Assembly (NCBI GenBank): GCA_946183175.1
Contig: CAMHBH010000136.1
Span: 1 to 5,075, forward strand
DNA from: an uncultured Oscillibacter sp.
Lineage (GTDB): Bacteria > Bacillota > Clostridia > Oscillospirales > Oscillospiraceae
Direction of reading: 5' to 3'
DNA length: 5,075 nt
This document shows positions 4,906 through 5,075 of the stretch, piece after piece. The notes beneath the pieces were generated by a model, which worked only from the letters and a program-made list of their open reading frames with translations, did no database searches and was not told where the DNA came from. The translations under genes and the position numbers were made by a program. Every line of letters starts with the position of its first letter. The stretch's first letter is position 1.

Positions 4906-5075
4906 TCAGTAGTAGTGATAGCCGTAGGAGAAGGTCTTGAAAACGGAGCCGTTGGAGGTCTTGATTTTATTCCCGTCGAGCGTGTAAGTGGCAATGCGGA
5001 CTTTGGAACTGAAATTGCCCTGCGCGATTTTCAGCGTGCTACCGCTACGGGACACAACGCACATCCAGTGTTGAG
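4906..5075 (-). CDS. C-terminal end of a putative CHAP-like amidase/peptidase domain protein (partial)
   Basis: The last 55 codons of a minus-strand gene enter from the right edge and end at TGA (4906-4908). The visible peptide begins QHWMCVVSRSGSTLKIAQGN and ends in the aromatic tail YGYHYY. A His followed about 16-18 residues later by Q-x-N, embedded in alternating beta-strand-like segments, resembles the C-terminal half of CHAP cysteine amidases, where the catalytic His is followed by E-x-N. Here Gln stands at the Glu position. If so, the gene would encode a secreted cell-wall-active or surface protein whose catalytic Cys lies outside the window. This is inference from a short tail; another papain-like or beta-rich secreted domain is possible. 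That the frame is a real gene is supported by the terminator 14 nt downstream. Confidence 0.6.
   Translation of the reverse strand, partial: QHWMCVVSRSGSTLKIAQGNFSSKVRIATYTLDGNKIKTSNGSVFKTFSYGYHYY

Noticed and set aside
4844..4940. Plus-strand frame across the terminator
   Set aside because: It crosses the terminator stem and the 3' end of the right-edge gene, and its peptide is low-complexity Arg/Ser/Lys.

Overview
The window looks like a chromosomal segment of a GC-rich Gram-positive bacterium, most likely a clostridial/oscillospiral member of the Bacillota. The grounds are the ymfF-ymfH peptidase pair typical of that phylum, strong AGGAGG-type ribosome binding sites spaced 7-8 nt from their starts, a TTG start, and Firmicute-style Lgt and FolD motifs. 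This placement is inference from gene content, since no rRNA or other marker is present. No mobile element, CRISPR array, tRNA or rRNA was seen.

All supported genes lie on the minus strand, so the layout reads from right to left. At the right edge (5075-4906) is the C-terminal end of an unrecognised protein with a CHAP-like H...Q-G-N pattern. It is followed by a strong, probably bidirectional terminator (4851-4891). A short intergenic region then holds a near-consensus sigma-A promoter (4725-4753) and a roughly 70-nt leader with two hairpins. The promoter serves a tight operon: ymfF (inactive M16-family protein, TTG start), ymfH (active-site-bearing M16 zinc peptidase, ATGA overlap), lgt (prolipoprotein diacylglyceryl transferase), folD (bifunctional methylene-THF dehydrogenase/cyclohydrolase), and the N-terminal 88 residues of a DtxR/MntR-family metal-dependent repressor that runs off the left edge. 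No terminator is seen between these five genes.

The most striking feature is that lgt has no stop codon before folD. The two genes share one uninterrupted frame (284 to about 2101). The junction carries a run of nine A residues on the coding strand. A one-base change of phase there would end Lgt at a TAA a few codons later and leave folD with its own ATG and Shine-Dalgarno sequence. The A-run also contains a perfect -1 slippery heptamer (A AAA AAA) in the lgt frame, arranged as in dnaX. The options are an assembly or sequencing indel, a real membrane-anchored Lgt-FolD fusion, or recoding/transcriptional slippage that yields both forms. The sequence alone cannot choose between them.

Functionally the operon mixes an M16 protein pair (required for EF-P 5-aminopentanol modification in Bacillus subtilis), lipoprotein maturation at the membrane, one-carbon metabolism and metal-responsive regulation. 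The plus strand carries no gene that I can support.
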